Positions 6,901-8,262 of a stretch of 8,262 bases of DNA are shown one piece after another. Position numbers and translations under genes: made by a program. The stretch is from positions 1 to 8,262 of the forward strand of contig JAFTBD010000079.1 in assembly GCA_017455385.1 (NCBI GenBank), read 5' to 3'. The DNA is from Clostridia bacterium (GTDB taxonomy: Bacteria > Bacillota > Clostridia > Christensenellales > CAG-1252). How positions within the stretch are numbered: the first letter of the stretch is position 1; every line of letters begins with the position of its first letter. A model generated the notes under the pieces. It searched no databases, was not told the origin of the DNA, and worked only from the letters and a program-made list of their open reading frames with translations.

Positions 6901-8262
6901 CTACGTGACCGATCGCGACGTGACCTTGACCGTTCTCGCGCAGGGATATTACGACCAAGAGAATAACGTATATTACGACGGCACCGTCTATGTGGAGAAG
7001 ATGATCCTCGTCACGTCCACTCTCGAAGCCCCCACCCTTCGTTACGTCGTTTCGGACGGCGTGGAAGGCGTCGGTTGGGAGGCGGTCGACGGCGCCAAAC
7101 GTTATTCCGTGCAGGTGAATGACGCCGAGGCGAGAGAGCAGGAGGAATGTTTCTTTCCCTTCGAGTCGGGCGGCAGTGAATATATCATCAAGGTCATCAG
7201 CATCGATGAGGACGGCATCGCGTATAGCAATGCGGCATCTTTCTCTTATCGCGTCGTGCCCGTGTCGGTGGATCGTTTGACGCGGAGCGGACTCACCTTC
7301 AGCGGTAAGGCGATCGGTCGCTATGCCTATGCGTCCGAGACGAATAAGGCGGAGCAACTCCTCGTGCTCGGCGAGAGAGACGCGGCAGGCAAGCGCGCTT
7401 TCTCCTATACCGTCAGCGGGGAAGGGATGCACAGCGTATCGATCCGTATCGCCGCTGGCTATGACGACAGCGCGTCCATCCTGTATGTCGGTGATGACGT
7501 GACGACGAGATCGAGCGTGAATATCTCCCGCATTCCGAGACCCATTATCAGATTGGATTCGGATATGAGCGAGTCGGTCACGGGTCTCCTTTGGAGCAAA
7601 GAGTTCACGGACGGCGAGACGGGCTACCTTGTGGAGGAGAGCTTCAATGGCGGTGAGTGGCAGGTGGTGGCAGACGGCAGCACGATGGTCACCGCGTACC
7701 GCTTCGGATCCGTCCCGGGAACGTATACCGTCCGCGTGTCGGCGATCGGCGATAATATTACGCGCCTCAGCAGTGAATCGACGGAATATTCCTTTACCGT
7801 TAGGACGCTCACTCTCGCGCCTACCTACGAGCTCACCGAAGACGAGAAACAGGTCGTGCTTTCCGTCGGCTCCGTCGCCCTTCGCACCGAGATCAAAGAA
7901 GTCTCGATAGAAGGCTCGAACGACTATGCAAAATGCGAACTTTCCACGATACGATACGGCATCACGACTACCGTCTATCTCCGCGTATTCGGCGGCTATG
8001 ATATGGAGAATGACGTCTATTACGCGGGAACGGCGACGACGTGGGAGAACAAGCTCATCGTGCCCACACCGCTTTCCGCGCCCATCCCCGACAGCAGCGG
8101 CAACGGCATCTTCTGGCAGAAGGTCAAGAATGCCGAATTCTATTTGGTCACCCTCGAGAAATACAACGGCGTCTCTTATGACGTCATCCGCGACAAGGAG
8201 CGCGTGGAAGCGAAGGTGGGCGAGAGCAGTTCGTCCTTCCCCTTCGAGAAAGAGAATAAACA
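3944..8262 (+). CDS. Very large repetitive lipoprotein precursor, 3' end beyond the window
   Basis: I read this frame codon by codon from the ATG at 3944 to the window edge and found no stop: 1439 complete codons plus two bases. GGAGG (3934-3938) lies 5 bases before the start. Residues 1-23 form a signal peptide (KK, then a hydrophobic run) ending in L-F-A-C24, a lipobox with an unusual F at -2, so the mature protein is probably a lipid-anchored surface protein. The rest is nearly all beta-rich modules: alternating fibronectin-III-like units (W-x-x-V-x-x-A-x-x-Y pattern at W205, W1045, W1391; weaker at W1217) and units ending in a G[YF]D...N.VYY.G motif. A differently built block occupies about residues 365-845. 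No catalytic motif or cell-wall sorting signal is visible, though the C-terminus is missing. A role in adhesion, glycan binding or surface scaffolding is inference. Long opposite-strand ORFs here are shadows of this gene. Confidence 0.9.
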   Translation, partial: MKKTALLSMVIALIFLAILGLFACGNVEVIPTSPDEVAVTFSEAGISFSYKDQTRFVYSTDGGVFFDIDASSPISFSDTEGEHSVVINALDPADETTVLATAIYTYRTVPVSLSAIAVNGMTASWTVKAKETYLKVGDGEYALYTDKTYTAEDSVRISVRAIGGFDAANNVFYSGKSLTRSATLSSSYNALSSPEIVVNGDRLAWGRVDNASSYEISIDGGEYYAADRAEFSTVIAAHVFRVKAIGDGENYSDSEPTELRYTTTATSLVATKTTSDSASFTYVGLALARKVASSSGTVATNGQDDAFAYKNGFAYYRVDPTGFYARSSGTVTFVAMAGFDSARNVYYPTESVTDVSFTVPASEPVLVDSVRGWRAPIADGVQAGEKYDGTPSFVFTYKKDGTPYAYSYRQRGIDGYDLVSFDAKGDDLASVTLRLRDSANDYTLAYSLGVLPAYWQRFSVSIADEGWLVNGEIKPAELLSSALVADPAIPAKYTALRSLSELIACFDTLEVVLAAASPDDTGTVEFGPIAFSYSDGEASALSQPLFHCGNAYLLTEEIEGDEPNDVYLAFDGEEFRLYSTSLEENFYLTGSAYFDEAAAMMHLSGEDFRLDLFYTYNGYYLTADIGEGIAATYLNGKRFRLAADLTLSFDAGAAGEYLSDEWTTYYKSPTADSFEKPTQPNMFLVPAFAPSNDEEGEALGDGEMTEDDSANEENALTEGESEVVPLVLSLQTVFAEIDRFVYIGTGRSLGIANAFSMKVSLPRVLEIKVVALDTAGTAYYLLGTADAYETLSATDDYISIERKLAEPIDLFSFYFEINNSKPSETVSLLVSEISFSYHAEVSAKSMYPLPSIASLPDRLEFSYDIPNVIYEYALDASKDFTEGERGYYYSIHGTEPGEHVLYVRALIGEEESPSKTVAHPFTVNAVTVSSVGVRIGEDGKHTATWTTNGICSIEVTRTVVTIDKETGDPVKTEEVVSELTQVTDYVYVTDRDVTLTVLAQGYYDQENNVYYDGTVYVEKMILVTSTLEAPTLRYVVSDGVEGVGWEAVDGAKRYSVQVNDAEAREQEECFFPFESGGSEYIIKVISIDEDGIAYSNAASFSYRVVPVSVDRLTRSGLTFSGKAIGRYAYASETNKAEQLLVLGERDAAGKRAFSYTVSGEGMHSVSIRIAAGYDDSASILYVGDDVTTRSSVNISRIPRPIIRLDSDMSESVTGLLWSKEFTDGETGYLVEESFNGGEWQVVADGSTMVTAYRFGSVPGTYTVRVSAIGDNITRLSSESTEYSFTVRTLTLAPTYELTEDEKQVVLSVGSVALRTEIKEVSIEGSNDYAKCELSTIRYGITTTVYLRVFGGYDMENDVYYAGTATTWENKLIVPTPLSAPIPDSSGNGIFWQKVKNAEFYLVTLEKYNGVSYDVIRDKERVEAKVGESSSSFPFEKENK
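4022..5035 (+). repeat. N-terminal alternating beta-modules B0-A1-B1-A2
   Basis: Two module types alternate in the protein. B modules (4022-4267, 4514-4735) resemble fibronectin type III. A modules (4268-4513, 4736-5035) end in a signature: GGFDAANNVFYSG at 4430-4468 and AGFDSARNVYYP at 4952-4987. The aspartates of the two signatures are 174 residues apart. B-to-A junctions share a Y-T-Y/T-x-T/V pattern. The repeats are diverged at DNA level, so they are old and not recent tandem duplications. Module boundaries are approximate. Confidence 0.7.
5036..6478 (+). other. Inserted non-repeat block of the lipoprotein, with an acidic linker
   Basis: This block of about 480 residues separates A2 from the next B module. 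Its first part (5036-5560) has the look of a carbohydrate-binding-type beta-sandwich (GYDLVSFDAKGDD, then YWQRFSVSI) and ends in GPIAFSYSD. Its last part (about 6116-6478) has a similar strand order (VLEIKVVALDTAG) and ends in VSEISFSYHA, suggesting a distant duplicate. Between them lies a beta-rich stretch with several Y/F-rich strands, and an acidic linker (6017-6109) with 14 acidic and no basic residues in 31. The binding role is inference from the strand pattern only; no family was confirmed. Confidence 0.5.
6482..8262 (+). repeat. C-terminal alternating beta-modules B2-A3-B3-A4-B4-A5-B5 (partial)
   Basis: The alternation resumes after the inserted block. B modules start near 6482, 7022, 7532 and 8072; A modules start near 6716, 7256 and 7805. 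A signatures are GYYDQENNVYYDG (6944-6982), AGYDDSASILYVG (7454-7492, the most diverged) and GGYDMENDVYYAG (7991-8029), with aspartates 170 and 179 residues apart. B-to-A junctions repeat a short pattern (FTVNAVTVSSV, FSYRVVPVSVDRL, FTVRTLTLAPT). B5 is cut by the window edge, so more copies may follow. Confidence 0.75.

Noticed and set aside
6371..7432. Opposite-strand ORF of 353 codons
   Set aside because: For the same reason as the other long minus-strand frame: it mirrors the + strand repeat modules and shows histidine/arginine/isoleucine-rich sequence typical of an antisense shadow.

Overview
The window looks like a Gram-positive, low-to-moderate GC bacterium, most likely an uncultured gut-type Clostridia (Bacillota). 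This rests on strong AGGAGG-type ribosome binding sites, two near-consensus housekeeping (sigma-A type) promoters, a small four-cysteine TSCPD/TIGR03905-type protein typical of Clostridia and their relatives, and a very long repetitive lipoprotein precursor. The taxonomic call is inference; there is no rRNA or other marker gene.

Layout, all genes on the + strand. Bases 1-235 are a non-coding mosaic of short 7-bp repeat arrays, four of them closed by a GCG-n-AGCG tag. Bases 234-280 hold an inverted repeat abutting an almost perfect promoter. Bases 350-3711 are a two-gene operon. The first gene encodes a 1034-residue membrane protein with three predicted transmembrane helices, two Rossmann-like (TrkA-N/RCK-like) domains and a C-terminal RyR-type motif. 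The second, 2 bp downstream, encodes an 84-residue TSCPD/TIGR03905-type protein. A textbook intrinsic terminator (3729-3757) closes the operon. A second promoter with a duplicated -10 element (3884-3913) drives a gene starting at 3944, which stays open to the right edge of the window (at least 1439 codons). It encodes a lipoprotein built from alternating beta-sandwich-like modules with a period of about 170-180 residues, interrupted by a block of about 490 residues with a different architecture.

The last gene is the largest in the window. It has no stop codon here, so a search for complete ORFs misses it and instead reports long opposite-strand shadows across 4823-7432.

How the parts may work together: the first operon looks like a membrane-anchored sensor, or channel-like protein, that could bind a nucleotide-type ligand through its Rossmann and RyR modules, coupled translationally to a small cysteine-rich (probably metal-binding) protein. 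The downstream lipoprotein has its own promoter, is separated by a terminator, and is probably an unrelated surface or adhesion-type protein. No defence, mobile-element or CRISPR genes are visible inside the window.
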